Assembly (NCBI GenBank): GCA_947475525.1
Contig: CANJMI010000005.1
Coordinates: forward strand, 186,001-250,000
Reading direction: 5' to 3'
DNA: 64,000 bases
DNA from: Polyangiaceae bacterium
Lineage (GTDB): Bacteria > Myxococcota_A > Polyangia > Polyangiales > Polyangiaceae
Under the pieces are notes generated by a model. That model did not search any database, was not told where the DNA came from, and was given only the letters and a program-made list of their open reading frames with translations. This document shows, piece by piece, positions 18,509 through 27,522 of this stretch. Each line of letters opens with the position of its first letter. Positions within the stretch are counted from its first letter, which is position 1. The position numbers and the translations under genes were made by a program.

Positions 18509-19390
18509 ATGATCGACAAGGGGATCATCCTCGCGGGCGGCTCTGGGACACGCCTCTACCCGGTCACGAAATCGGTAAGCAAACAGCTCGTCGCGCTCTA
18601 CGACAAGCCGATGATTTACTATCCGCTGACGACGCTGATGCTCGGCGGACTGCGTGACATTCTCATCATCACGACGCCCGAAGATCAGAGCCAGTTCATC
18701 CGCCTCCTCGGCGACGGCTCGGCGTGGGGGATCCGCCTTCGCTACGAGGTTCAGCCGCGACCTGACGGCCTCGCGCAAGCGTTCATCATCGGTCGAGAGT
18801 TCATCGGTGACGGTGGCTGCGCGCTGATCCTCGGCGACAACGTGTTCTACGGTCAGGGCCTAACCGAGAGCCTCCGGCGCGCCGCGAACGGCGGTGAGGG
18901 CGCCACGGTGTTTGCGTACCCAGTCAAGCACCCGGAACAGTACGGTGTCGTCGAGTTCGACAAGAGCGGGCGCGCCATCGGCGTCGAAGAAAAGCCAACC
19001 CACCCGCGGTCACACTTCGCGATCACCGGCCTGTATTTCTACGACAACGACGTCGTCGACATCGCCAGCAACCTGAAACCGTCCCCGCGCGGCGAGCTCG
19101 AAATCACGGACGTGAACCGTGCCTATCTCGAGCGTGGCAAATTGCGCGTCGAGACCCTGGGTCGCGGCTTTGCGTGGCTCGATACCGGAACGCACGAAGA
19201 CCTGTTCAATGCCGCGAGCTTCGTGCACGCCGTCGAGTCCCGTCAGGGCTTGAAGATCGCCGCCCCGGAAGAAGTCGCGTTCCGCATGGGATGGATCGAC
19301 GCCGACGAGCTGCTCGCGCTCGCCGAACCGCTGAAGAAAAACGGCTACGGCCAGTATTTGCTCGACGTCGCGACGGGCAGGCTCGCATGA
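18509..19390 (+). CDS. rmlA: Glucose-1-phosphate thymidylyltransferase
   Basis: The 293-residue enzyme makes dTDP-glucose from dTTP and glucose-1-phosphate, the first step of dTDP-L-rhamnose synthesis. It shows the nucleotidyltransferase signature [13 protein letters not shown] near the N-terminus, the KPMIYYPL segment, LGDNVFYG with the metal-binding Asp, and [10 protein letters not shown]. Family length is about 290, which supports the ATG at 18509 over the ATG eight codons upstream. The stop overlaps the rmlC start by 4 bases (ATGA). rmlB and rmlD are not in this window. Confidence 0.95.
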   Translation: MIDKGIILAGGSGTRLYPVTKSVSKQLVALYDKPMIYYPLTTLMLGGLRDILIITTPEDQSQFIRLLGDGSAWGIRLRYEVQPRPDGLAQAFIIGREFIGDGGCALILGDNVFYGQGLTESLRRAANGGEGATVFAYPVKHPEQYGVVEFDKSGRAIGVEEKPTHPRSHFAITGLYFYDNDVVDIASNLKPSPRGELEITDVNRAYLERGKLRVETLGRGFAWLDTGTHEDLFNAASFVHAVESRQGLKIAAPEEVAFRMGWIDADELLALAEPLKKNGYGQYLLDVATGRLA

Positions 19391-19935
19391 ACGTCGAGCC
19401 ACTCGCCATTCCGGAAGTCCTGCTGCTGCGCCCACGCATCTTTCACGATCCGCGCGGCTACTTCCTCGAGCTCCATCACCGCGAGCGTTACGAGGCGCTC
19501 GGGATCGCGGGGCCGTTCGTGCAGGACAACGCCTCATGGTCACGCCGTGGCGTTTTGCGCGGCCTGCATTTTCAGCACCCCTCGCCGCAAGGCAAACTCT
19601 TGATGCCGCTCGTAGGAGACATCTACGACGTGGCCGTCGACCTCCGCCGCAGTTCGCCGACTTTCGGCACGTGGGTGGCCGCGACACTGCGCGCCGAGAC
19701 GCACGACCAGCTCTGGGTACCGCCTGGCTTCGCACACGGATTTTGCGTGGTCTCGGAGACTGCGTTCGTCGCTTACAAATGCACGGACGTCTACGATCCG
19801 AAGAGCGAAGCCACGCTGCTCTTTTCGGACGAAGACCTCGGGATCCCGTGGCCTGTCGCGCAGCCCATCGTGTCGGACAAGGACCGTGCGGGTCTCCGAC
19901 TTCGAGACTTCGGGGTCGACCGGCTACCGGGCTGA
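19387..19935 (+). CDS. rmlC: dTDP-4-dehydrorhamnose 3,5-epimerase
   Basis: The 182-residue cupin is full length for RmlC. The conserved [41 protein letters not shown] and [12 protein letters not shown] motifs are all visible and include the catalytic His of the RGLH segment and the active-site base region. The enzyme epimerises C3 and C5 of dTDP-4-keto-6-deoxyglucose. It is coupled to rmlA by an ATGA overlap. The product would feed the glycosyltransferases of the neighbouring minus-strand operon, whose 3' end lies 32 bases away. Confidence 0.95.
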   Translation: MNVEPLAIPEVLLLRPRIFHDPRGYFLELHHRERYEALGIAGPFVQDNASWSRRGVLRGLHFQHPSPQGKLLMPLVGDIYDVAVDLRRSSPTFGTWVAATLRAETHDQLWVPPGFAHGFCVVSETAFVAYKCTDVYDPKSEATLLFSDEDLGIPWPVAQPIVSDKDRAGLRLRDFGVDRLPG

Positions 19936-19967
19936 ACGCGCGACGGCGAAGACCGAGTGAGCCCACC

Positions 19968-21701
19968 TCAGGCGCGACCGCTCCTCACCACCCAGCGGCG
20001 CTCGATGTCACGACGCAGCACACGGGCACGCAGACTGACGGCGGCACGCTGGCGAAGTCCGTCGTGCAGCGCCCTGGCGTAATCCTCGATGGCCTTCGAG
20101 CCGTCGATCCTCACCAACCACAGAAAGTCTGCAACGGTGCGCGGAAGCCCGCGGAGGAACAGCGTTCCCGAGCCGTTCTTGACGAGCATCCGCAACCGGT
20201 TGCGTTTGCAGTGGAGCGCGACGAAGTGGCGGCCCCGCCGCTTTGAGCTCCCGTGAAACGCGTGCAGCACGATGGCGGACGGCACATAGACAGCCTGCCA
20301 ACCAGCGAGGCGGCAGCGCCACCCAAGATCGACATCCTCAAAGTACATGAAGAACGTTCGGTCGAAGACGCCTGAGGGCAAACGCGTCTCGTCCAACATC
20401 CGGCGGCGATAGAGCGCGGCGCCCGCGGACGTGCAGAAAATCTCCGCCGGAGCGTTCGCTTCCTCGACGGGCACATCGTAGTGACGGTCCTTGGCGCTCG
20501 CGTCACCGAAGAGCAGCACACCGGTGGAGTTGGTGCGGTCGGTGCGCTCGCGGAAAACGATTTTCGATTGCAGCATGCCAAGCCAGGGATCCCCCGCCGC
20601 GACGGCGCGCCGAAGCTCGGCGATCCACTCGGGAGCCGCAACGGCATCGTTGTTCAACGTCGCGACCCATTCCCCCTCAGCCACCGCAATGCCTCGGTTG
20701 CAACCCTCAGCGAAACCGAGATTCTCCCCCGTCGCAACCAAGGTCACTGAGGAAAATTCCTCGCGAACCATCTCGACGGACCCATCCGTCGACCCGTTAT
20801 CGACAACGATCACCTGAAACTCTTGCTCGCTCTGAACCGCGAGAGAGCGAAGGCACGCGGCGAGATCAGCCTTCGAGTTCCAGTTGACAACGACAACGCT
20901 GATGTCGATTTTTGCGCGTTCTGATTGAGGGTCGACCGGAGCCGGAGGCGCACCGGTGTCATCGCCCTCAGCGAACAACTCAGACAGCCACGTGCGGGCA
21001 ACCGCGAGCGGTTGAGCGGCGAACTGGCGCCAGTGCAGCGCTGGATAACGGAGGATCAACTGACGTCGCAGCAGGCGCAACTGAGACTCGGAGAGCGAAT
21101 TGCGACTCGACGCGTGGCGCCGATACTGCAGCGCGACATCGCCAAGCAACACGCCTTCGTAGCCTCGATCCAGCAATCGCAGCCACAGGTCGTAGTCCTC
21201 GTAACCGCTGCGCAGCGCAGGATCAAAGCCTCCCGCCTGAAGAAACACGTCTCGATGGACCAGCGCCGAGACGTGAACGAAGTTGCCTCGAAGCAGCGCC
21301 CGCGCGTCAAACGGACGAGATGCGAAACGCCCCGTTTCCGCCCCGAATCGGTCCATGGGCGTGTAGACGTAGGCAACCTTTTTTCCAGCAGCCTCGAGCC
21401 TGGCGAGGCAACGCTCGGCGTAATCGGAGGGGAGTCGATCATCGGCGTCGAGGAAGAGGAGGTAACGACCCGTGGCGAGTTCGGCCCCTCGGTTGCGCAC
21501 GCGACACACCCCGCCGCGATCGAGCGTCACGGTCTTGACCGGGTACCGGCGAGCGACCTCGAGACTTTCGTCGGTGGACCCGTCATCGACGACGATGATC
21601 TCGACGGGGATCGTCTGTGCCAAGGCCGACTCGATCGCCTCCGCGAGAAAGCGCCCGTACTGAAACGAGGCGATAACGATGCTGACGGCCGCGGTCGTCA
21701 T
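19968..21701 (-). CDS. Fusion of two GT2 family glycosyltransferases
   Basis: The 577-residue protein holds two family-2 glycosyltransferase domains. The first (about 1-235) has VSIVIASFQYGRFL, DDGSTD at 39-44 and LDADDRLP. The second (about 268-540) has ISVVVVNWNSKADL, VDNGSTDGS, LNNDAV and FEDVDLGWRCRLAGW, which is typical of rhamnosyl-type GT2 enzymes. There is no membrane segment. Both active sites look intact, so it probably adds two sugars in succession to a cytoplasmic-face lipid-linked glycan. Its start overlaps the stop of the upstream GT2-methyltransferase gene by 4 bases. Confidence 0.88.
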   Translation of the reverse strand: MTTAAVSIVIASFQYGRFLAEAIESALAQTIPVEIIVVDDGSTDESLEVARRYPVKTVTLDRGGVCRVRNRGAELATGRYLLFLDADDRLPSDYAERCLARLEAAGKKVAYVYTPMDRFGAETGRFASRPFDARALLRGNFVHVSALVHRDVFLQAGGFDPALRSGYEDYDLWLRLLDRGYEGVLLGDVALQYRRHASSRNSLSESQLRLLRRQLILRYPALHWRQFAAQPLAVARTWLSELFAEGDDTGAPPAPVDPQSERAKIDISVVVVNWNSKADLAACLRSLAVQSEQEFQVIVVDNGSTDGSVEMVREEFSSVTLVATGENLGFAEGCNRGIAVAEGEWVATLNNDAVAAPEWIAELRRAVAAGDPWLGMLQSKIVFRERTDRTNSTGVLLFGDASAKDRHYDVPVEEANAPAEIFCTSAGAALYRRRMLDETRLPSGVFDRTFFMYFEDVDLGWRCRLAGWQAVYVPSAIVLHAFHGSSKRRGRHFVALHCKRNRLRMLVKNGSGTLFLRGLPRTVADFLWLVRIDGSKAIEDYARALHDGLRQRAAVSLRARVLRRDIERRWVVRSGRA

Positions 21702-23335
21702 TCAATAGGCTCGGCTGTGAAGAGGAACTGAACCGTGTCGAGGTCGGCCAGCCACGCGAGGGCATCCCCACCGCGAAGGGAGCGCCTCGGGAGCACGCGC
21801 TCGGCGGCGCGCCCGAGGCGGGACACGGCCGCGCGAGGTCCATCGATCACGCGCTCGAAGTGAGTGACCCGAAAGCCCGCCTGTTCGATGAGGTCGATGG
21901 CCGATGCCCGCGTGAAGAAACGCAGGTGGGTGCGGTCGAGCACGCCAGCGGGCACATAGCGGAACGCGCCCCGAACGAGGCCGCCCATGACGCTGCGGTG
22001 ACCGACGTTCGGCAGGCTTATAACGAGCGTTCCACCTGGCGTCATGCGTGCACGCCACGCACGCAGAGTCCCCCAAGGATCGACGAGGTGCTCCAGGACA
22101 TCCGCGAAGATGACGCAGTCTGGCGCAGGCCAAGATGGGGGGAGTTCGTCCTCCGCCCCACCTTCGAGCACGTCGTCCAGAACGACGCGCGCCCGAGCGG
22201 CCGGCCCTGCGGTCGGCTCCACCCCGCGCACCTGCACATGGGGTCGAGCGCGCTTGAGAGCCGCACCCAGGTGCCCCGCCGCGCACCCGACATCCACCAC
22301 GTACCGTGCGGCCACCGGCACAAGCCCCGCGACCTCCGGGCGCTCGTGGCCGTAATAGGTCGCGCGAGCCTCGACCGCCTCGACGACCTCGTCATAACGC
22401 TGGCCGCCGCGCATCGTCCTCGAGCGTTGACGCACGAGCAACGGGCGGTTGCGTAGGAGCCACAGCCAGGCATCGCGCCGCGCGCGCCGCTCCTCGTCCT
22501 TGCCGGCGAGTGCCGCTAGCGGGTGTGAGAGCCATTCGTCCGCGGCACGGCGAGCCGTGCGCCGCAGCTCGGCTTCGAGAACATCGTCCGGAAAATTGCG
22601 CCATGCGAGGAGCAGACGATTTCGCTCCATGTGGAAATGATAAGGGTACACCCTCGAGTTGCTCGATGCGCGAAGGCGGTGCCAGCCCACGGGTTCGTCG
22701 GTGTACCAGAGCTTCCAGCCCCTTCGGATAGAGCGCGCGAAGAAGTCGGTCTCCTCGTAGTACGTGAAGAACGTTGGCTCGAGGAACGGAAGCCCCACCT
22801 CCTCGATGGCGCGCCGGCGGATCATCACGAGCGCCCCGGAGAGCGTCGCGACCTCGCGAATGCCGTCTTTTGCATCGAGATGCGCGGTCGTGAAGGCCGT
22901 TTTCGGATCGACGGTCGTGTGCGCCCAGTAACGATTCGAGGTCGCCGCGAGCGGATTCTCGTCGTCCCAGAAGTAGACCTTGCCGCCCGCCGCAGCCGCA
23001 TCGGGGCGCGCTTCTAGAAACGCGACGAGCCCTTCGATCCAGTCCCGCGCGACCACCGCGTCGTTGTTGATGAGCGCGACGTAGTCACCCGTCGAAAGAG
23101 CGTAGGCCTGATTGACGCCCTCGGCGAAACCGCGGTTGTCCGAGTTGCGTACAACCTGGACGCCGGGGAACGACTCGGCGACAGCGGCCGCGCCGTCGCT
23201 CGATGCGTTGTCGACCACGATGATCTCGAGCGAGGGCCACTCGGTCGCGAACAACGACGCGATGCTGGTACGCAGATCGTCCTCTCGGTTGTAGCTGACG
23301 ATGAGGGCGGAGACAGTAGGGATAGGCATGGTCAT
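21698..23335 (-). CDS. GT2 glycosyltransferase fused to a SAM-dependent methyltransferase
   Basis: The 545-residue protein has an N-terminal GT2 domain (about 1-260) with SALIVSYNREDDL, VDNASSD at 41-47, INNDAV and YYEETDFFARSIRRGW. A helical link precedes a C-terminal class I methyltransferase with motif I VVDVGCAAGHLG (near 346), VIFADVLEHLVDPW and a GGTLVISLPNVGH strand. It may transfer a sugar and methylate it, a common way to cap O-antigen chains; capping is inference. The ATG at 23335 overlaps the stop of the flippase gene by one base (TGATG). Confidence 0.88.
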   Translation of the reverse strand: MTMPIPTVSALIVSYNREDDLRTSIASLFATEWPSLEIIVVDNASSDGAAAVAESFPGVQVVRNSDNRGFAEGVNQAYALSTGDYVALINNDAVVARDWIEGLVAFLEARPDAAAAGGKVYFWDDENPLAATSNRYWAHTTVDPKTAFTTAHLDAKDGIREVATLSGALVMIRRRAIEEVGLPFLEPTFFTYYEETDFFARSIRRGWKLWYTDEPVGWHRLRASSNSRVYPYHFHMERNRLLLAWRNFPDDVLEAELRRTARRAADEWLSHPLAALAGKDEERRARRDAWLWLLRNRPLLVRQRSRTMRGGQRYDEVVEAVEARATYYGHERPEVAGLVPVAARYVVDVGCAAGHLGAALKRARPHVQVRGVEPTAGPAARARVVLDDVLEGGAEDELPPSWPAPDCVIFADVLEHLVDPWGTLRAWRARMTPGGTLVISLPNVGHRSVMGGLVRGAFRYVPAGVLDRTHLRFFTRASAIDLIEQAGFRVTHFERVIDGPRAAVSRLGRAAERVLPRRSLRGGDALAWLADLDTVQFLFTAEPIE

Positions 23336-24903
23336 CACGTCGCGGTTGGCTTCCGCCGCACATTGTCGAAGGCGGCCTTGGCGCCGCGAAAGTCCATGGC
23401 GGCGTAGAGTCCGCCGAAGGCCGCAGCGCAGAGCAAAGTAGCTCCGGCGAGCGTCATTGGACCCTTTAGCCAGGGTAACACGAGCCATCGCGCGCCGACC
23501 GAGACGACCGCGCAGGCGGCCACACAGGTGCGCACGACGGCGAGGAAGCGCGCCTCCGGAAACATGCGCTTCATGACGTAGACGACCGCCAAATTTCCGA
23601 AGACGACGTGGACGCAAAGACCGAGTGCAAAGGCGAGCATGGTGGGGGAGATCATCATCGCGACGCGAACGGCAACCCAGTTGAGGAGCGTCCACGCGAA
23701 CGCTAGGCGCATCACGATTTGGGGCTTGCCGATGGCGTCGAGCGCACCGGCGAGGATCGGACTCACGAACCCGATGGTGATCACCACCGCGAACACGTAG
23801 AGCGTCGGAAGCGCGGGCAGCCACTTTGCTCCGTAGAGCACTTCGACGATCCCCGGACCCAAACCGAGAAAAAGCGCCACCATGAAAAAGGTCGCGACGG
23901 CACACAGGCGAACCGACGCCTCCAGCGTCCGCGCGAACTCGACCGGGCGATCCTGAAGCCGACTAAAGAGCGGGAAGTTCACGCGCGACAGGATCTCGAC
24001 CACTTTGAGAGAGAACCACGCGGTGTTCTGCGACCAGCTCACGAGGCCGAATTGCTCGCGTCCGAGGATGCGCCCTCCGAGGATCGGGGTGACAGCCCCG
24101 TTGACGAAGCCGACGGCAGCCTTCGTTTGAAACGCCACGCCAAACCGAAGCATCGGCATGAGGCCGCGACGGTCGAACACCAAGCGCGGCACGAAGGGTC
24201 GCATCCAATACGCGACGACGAGGCCGACAAGCCCCTGCAAAAGCACGGCCGCGATGAGCGACTTCACGCCCCAGCCGAGTGCAGCAAGGGCGACGGCCGA
24301 ACCATAGAACGTGATCGACAACACAACCTCGAGCACCGCGAGACGACCGAACTCGAGGTTGCGCTCCATGAGGATCGCCGGGAGTCCGCGCAGCGATACG
24401 AGCAGAAACCCGCCCGAAAGCGCCCGCATCAGATTCTCGCTGGAGGGCGGTAAATCAGGCCAGAATCGCAGGACGAATGGAGCGGCCGCGAAGACGATAG
24501 CGACCACGGCGCAACCCATCGCGAGCTGCGCCCAGAAGATCGTCGACAGTTCCTCGCGCGTCGGCGCCGAGCGCTGCTGCACCAACGCCGCACCGAGGCC
24601 CGCGTCCCCGAACAGGGTGAAGAACGAGAGCGCAAACTGCACGAGCCAGAAGGTCCCGTAGTCCGTCGGACCCAGCAGCCGCGCAAGGTAGACCATGCCG
24701 CCGAGGACAATGAATTGCTGCGCGATCGTGCGGAGGGTGAGGAGAACAACCCCAATCCGCGCACGGCGGCGAAGCTGCGCAGCGTCGACCGTTGGAGCGT
24801 CCGTGTTTTTTCGAGCGTCCTCGCCGCTGGGGGGCGTAGGGGCAGGTGTCTCCCGTGCAATAACGTTCGCTACCGCGACTTCGTGTTTCTCCGCGTCGCT
24901 CAC
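23335..24903 (-). CDS. Wzx-type polysaccharide flippase (MOP superfamily)
   Basis: The 522-residue protein has about 12-14 membrane helices after a 45-residue cytoplasmic N-terminus. Conserved family features are VYLARLLGPTDYGTFWLVQ in the first helices and FGDAGLGAALVQQ, both typical of the oligosaccharide flippase (RfbX/TuaB) family. Such proteins turn lipid-linked oligosaccharides across the inner membrane. Its position directly before two multidomain glycosyltransferase genes supports export of a surface glycan. It overlaps both neighbours (4 bases upstream, 1 base downstream). Confidence 0.85.
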   Translation of the reverse strand: MSDAEKHEVAVANVIARETPAPTPPSGEDARKNTDAPTVDAAQLRRRARIGVVLLTLRTIAQQFIVLGGMVYLARLLGPTDYGTFWLVQFALSFFTLFGDAGLGAALVQQRSAPTREELSTIFWAQLAMGCAVVAIVFAAAPFVLRFWPDLPPSSENLMRALSGGFLLVSLRGLPAILMERNLEFGRLAVLEVVLSITFYGSAVALAALGWGVKSLIAAVLLQGLVGLVVAYWMRPFVPRLVFDRRGLMPMLRFGVAFQTKAAVGFVNGAVTPILGGRILGREQFGLVSWSQNTAWFSLKVVEILSRVNFPLFSRLQDRPVEFARTLEASVRLCAVATFFMVALFLGLGPGIVEVLYGAKWLPALPTLYVFAVVITIGFVSPILAGALDAIGKPQIVMRLAFAWTLLNWVAVRVAMMISPTMLAFALGLCVHVVFGNLAVVYVMKRMFPEARFLAVVRTCVAACAVVSVGARWLVLPWLKGPMTLAGATLLCAAAFGGLYAAMDFRGAKAAFDNVRRKPTAT

Positions 24904-25295
24904 GGACGGGCTCGCCCTTCACTGACATCGACGAGCTGGGACGGGCAGCGCACCGGCAAACTTCGATGGGCGTTTCCGCTCTCGCGAAGACACGCACGCC
25001 CCGCGAGGCGGATACGCTCACCGTCTTCAAGGTCGCCTGGGCAGTCCACCGGATCCCCGAGGGCGCGCTCGCTCCCAAGGACGCTAAAAAGAACACAGCT
25101 GTCGCCGGCACGCTCGAGGACATGCTCCTTACGCGGCATCGATTGGGAGCTCGCGATGGGGGCAAACGAGGACGCGACGAGCGACGAGACCGGCTTGGCG
25201 TCATCGCGCAGTTTGCCCTCGCAACCCACGAGAGCGAACGGCACAACGAACATGCGCAATCGCCCGGTGTAGAGAGTGCCGCGGCGCAAGCTCAT
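24900..25295 (-). CDS. Small hypothetical lipoprotein in the glycan operon
   Basis: The 131-residue product has a basic N-terminus, a hydrophobic MFVVPFALVGC stretch and lipobox LVGC with Cys near 25. The mature part contains two further cysteine pairs (DSCVLFSVLG, DPVDCPGDL, RACLRE, VRCPS). It is short and unlike known families. It is probably real, because its ATG overlaps the mlaE stop by 4 bases and its stop overlaps the flippase start by 4 bases, the same coupling seen along the whole operon. A start at 25253 would begin directly at the hydrophobic stretch. Confidence 0.5.
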   Translation of the reverse strand: MSLRRGTLYTGRLRMFVVPFALVGCEGKLRDDAKPVSSLVASSFAPIASSQSMPRKEHVLERAGDSCVLFSVLGSERALGDPVDCPGDLEDGERIRLAGRACLRESGNAHRSLPVRCPSQLVDVSEGRARP

Positions 25296-26134
25296 GTCAC
25301 GGCAGGCCAGATCAGCATGGTGAGCTTCGTCAGCACGAAGTCGCTGACGAGGATGGCCACCGAAATCGCCACGACGCTGCGCGTAGTCGCATCACCCACG
25401 CCCTGGGTGCCGCCGCGCGTGATGAAGCCGTAATGGCAGCCAACGAGAGCCGTGATCGCACCGAAGAAGGGCGTCTTGAACATGCCGCTGAAATAATCGG
25501 CGAAACGGACGGACTCGAGCGCCGTCTGAAGGAAAAAGCCCATAGGCAAGCCGAACTCGATGTCGGTTATCACCATGGCGCCCGCGAATCCCAGGACGAG
25601 GGCGAAGGCCGCGAGCACCGGCATGACGACGACGCTCGCGAGCAAACGAGGCACGACGAGCTTCTTTATAGGATCGGCGCCGAGCGCGCGAATCGCATCA
25701 ATTTGCTCGGTCACGGCCATCGAGCCAATCTCGGCGGTGATGCCGGAGCCGATGCGTGCGCCCACGACCACCGCGGTGAGCGAAGGGGCAAGCTCGCGTG
25801 AGAACGACAGGCCGATGATGCGGCCGGTGTATTCCATTCCGCCAAACTTTTGCAGACCGTAGGCAAACTGCGTTGCCATCACGAGACCGGTGAAGAGCGC
25901 GACCACCGAGGCGATACCGAGCGAGCGAACGCCCAGCGCTTCCATCTGATGGATGGTCTCGCGCCCCTCGAATGGCGCGCGAAAAATCGCGAACAGGGTG
26001 GACCACGTCATCTCAGCCACCTGGCCGAGGTGCTGAAGCAGACGTACGAAAGCACGCGGTTGCGCCGTGACAGACGTGACGTACGCCGCTCGGGAGGAGG
26101 GCGGCGGAACCGAAGGCGGACTCACGTCACTCAT
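25292..26134 (-). CDS. mlaE: MlaE-family ABC transporter permease
   Basis: The 280-residue protein has the MlaE (YrbE) pattern: a 45-residue N-terminus with an amphipathic helix, then five or six membrane segments including SLGIASVVALFTGLVMATQ, SFSRELAPSLTAVVVGARIGSG, the EIGSMAVTEQIDAIRALG coupling helix and VVPRLLASVVVMPVL. MlaE works with the ATPase MlaF and the MCE protein MlaD in phospholipid transport between the two membranes. No mlaF or mlaD is adjacent. Here the permease sits inside a glycan-export operon, overlapping the upstream lipoprotein gene by 8 bases and the downstream one by 4. Confidence 0.9.
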   Translation of the reverse strand: MSDVSPPSVPPPSSRAAYVTSVTAQPRAFVRLLQHLGQVAEMTWSTLFAIFRAPFEGRETIHQMEALGVRSLGIASVVALFTGLVMATQFAYGLQKFGGMEYTGRIIGLSFSRELAPSLTAVVVGARIGSGITAEIGSMAVTEQIDAIRALGADPIKKLVVPRLLASVVVMPVLAAFALVLGFAGAMVITDIEFGLPMGFFLQTALESVRFADYFSGMFKTPFFGAITALVGCHYGFITRGGTQGVGDATTRSVVAISVAILVSDFVLTKLTMLIWPAVT

Positions 26135-26627
26135 GAGGTACGACCGTCGTGAAGCTCTGAACGAACTGGGTAAAAGCGGCGGCGCCACGCTCGAAGCCGC
26201 TCGGCGGGGCGAAGTAGAGCAGATCGTAGACGCAGCCGTCTTTCTTCAGCACCCACACGTCGTAGCGCATCGGCACGCCGTCGAGGTCTGCCGTCATTCT
26301 GGAGTGAAGCGCCTCGCGACCGTCGAACGGCAGCAGCGTTTGCTCATCGATGGTGCGTCGCGTGAACTCGATGAAGAGGTGCTGCGTCAGCGCCGTGAGG
26401 GGGACATCATCCGAGGTGAGTCCGCAGCGTGCGTTCACTAGAATCGTCGCGTGCGCCGCTGGGTCGCGAAACGCCAGCGCCGCATCCCGATCGGGCAGTG
26501 GCTGCCATGCGGCCGGCACCGCCGACACGGCAAATGCGACCCCCTTCGCGCGGTACACGCGACCGTCGAAGTGGGCGCCACAGGCGACGCACGCGAGCAA
26601 AGCCAAGCCACAGAGCAAGCGGACCAT
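26127..26627 (-). CDS. Hypothetical lipoprotein
   Basis: The 166-residue protein begins with MVRLLCGLALLACVACGA (lipobox VACG). The mature domain, with FDGRVYRAKGVAFAVSAVP near the N-terminus and FVQSFTTVVPHE at the end, has the strand pattern of small beta-sandwich or PsbP-like lipoproteins. It carries two cysteines that could pair. The ATG at 26627 was chosen for the signal peptide. The stop overlaps the start of mlaE by 8 bases, so the two are very likely co-translated, and it may work with the MlaE system; that link is inferred from position only. Confidence 0.6.
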   Translation of the reverse strand: MVRLLCGLALLACVACGAHFDGRVYRAKGVAFAVSAVPAAWQPLPDRDAALAFRDPAAHATILVNARCGLTSDDVPLTALTQHLFIEFTRRTIDEQTLLPFDGREALHSRMTADLDGVPMRYDVWVLKKDGCVYDLLYFAPPSGFERGAAAFTQFVQSFTTVVPHE

Positions 26628-26658
26628 TCGCCCGCACGCTAGTACACAGGCGCGCGCG

Positions 26659-27432
26659 TCACCAGCGCGGGTGCCGCCCTGGCCCTGCGCGAGGGGGCCA
26701 ATCCGGGGTGTCGACGTCGATTCGAGGCGGCGGTTGCCACGCGTCGGCCGCTTCACGCCGGCGTCGCGCCTTCTCGTCGAAAAGGAGCCGGACAAGGACG
26801 AGGCCCGCCACGAAGCCGCCGAGATGCGCGAAAAACGCGACGCCACCGCGCGCCGAGCCCACGGTCGAGAGCCCGCTGAACAGATTGACGACGAAGAACT
26901 CCAGAATCACGAGCCAAGCCGGCAAGCGGAAGACGGGCCCGAAGAGCAGCCACAGGGGCAAAATCGGGTTGAATACGGTAATGGGCGAGGTCGGATGAAG
27001 GGAGCCGTAAGCGGCAAGAACGCCCGCGATGGCGCCCGACGCGCCCACCATCGGCACCATTGAGGAGGGGTCGATGAGGACTTGCGCGAGTCCGGCGCCG
27101 AGTCCGCAGAGCATATAAAACGCTGTATAGCGAACACGCCCGAGAGCGTCCTCGACGTTGTCGCCGAAGATCCAGAGAAAGAGAATGTTGCTGGCGAGGT
27201 GCCACCACGTGTCCGGCGCATGGAGGAACATGCTCGACAAGACGGTCGGAAGTTCGGCGAGAGGGTTTTGGAGGAAGCGGGCCGGTACGAGCCCGAGGTC
27301 GAACAGGAGCCGCTGCTTGCCCGATGCGATTTCGGCCGATTCCCAAATGTAGGCCAGCACGTTCAGCGCAATCAGCGCGTACGTAACGACCGGCCTCCGC
27401 TTGGTGGGCAGGTGATCCCGGAGCGGCAACAT
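26659..27432 (-). CDS. Rhomboid family intramembrane serine protease
   Basis: The 257-residue membrane protein carries the rhomboid signatures: HLASN (78-82) in the second helix, GASGAIAG with catalytic Ser132, and FFAHLGGF with catalytic His203. Six membrane helices are expected, with a short Pro-rich cytoplasmic tail. It cuts membrane proteins within the bilayer; its substrate here is unknown. It is first in the minus-strand operon and divergent from the DnaJ-like gene across about 90 bases. The distance to the next gene in the operon is 31 bases. Confidence 0.92.
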   Translation of the reverse strand: MLPLRDHLPTKRRPVVTYALIALNVLAYIWESAEIASGKQRLLFDLGLVPARFLQNPLAELPTVLSSMFLHAPDTWWHLASNILFLWIFGDNVEDALGRVRYTAFYMLCGLGAGLAQVLIDPSSMVPMVGASGAIAGVLAAYGSLHPTSPITVFNPILPLWLLFGPVFRLPAWLVILEFFVVNLFSGLSTVGSARGGVAFFAHLGGFVAGLVLVRLLFDEKARRRREAADAWQPPPRIDVDTPDWPPRAGPGRHPRW

Positions 27433-27522
27433 GGTCGGGAAACGTTAACCACCAACCGAGCGCGGCGCCAGTCGAGGACGGGGCGTGGACGAATGCCGCG
27501 GGACGCATTAGTTTTGGAGTCC

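Noticed and set aside
19010-19966. A 318-codon minus-strand frame over rmlA/rmlC
   Set aside because: It is Arg-rich, has no domain and lies opposite two certain genes.
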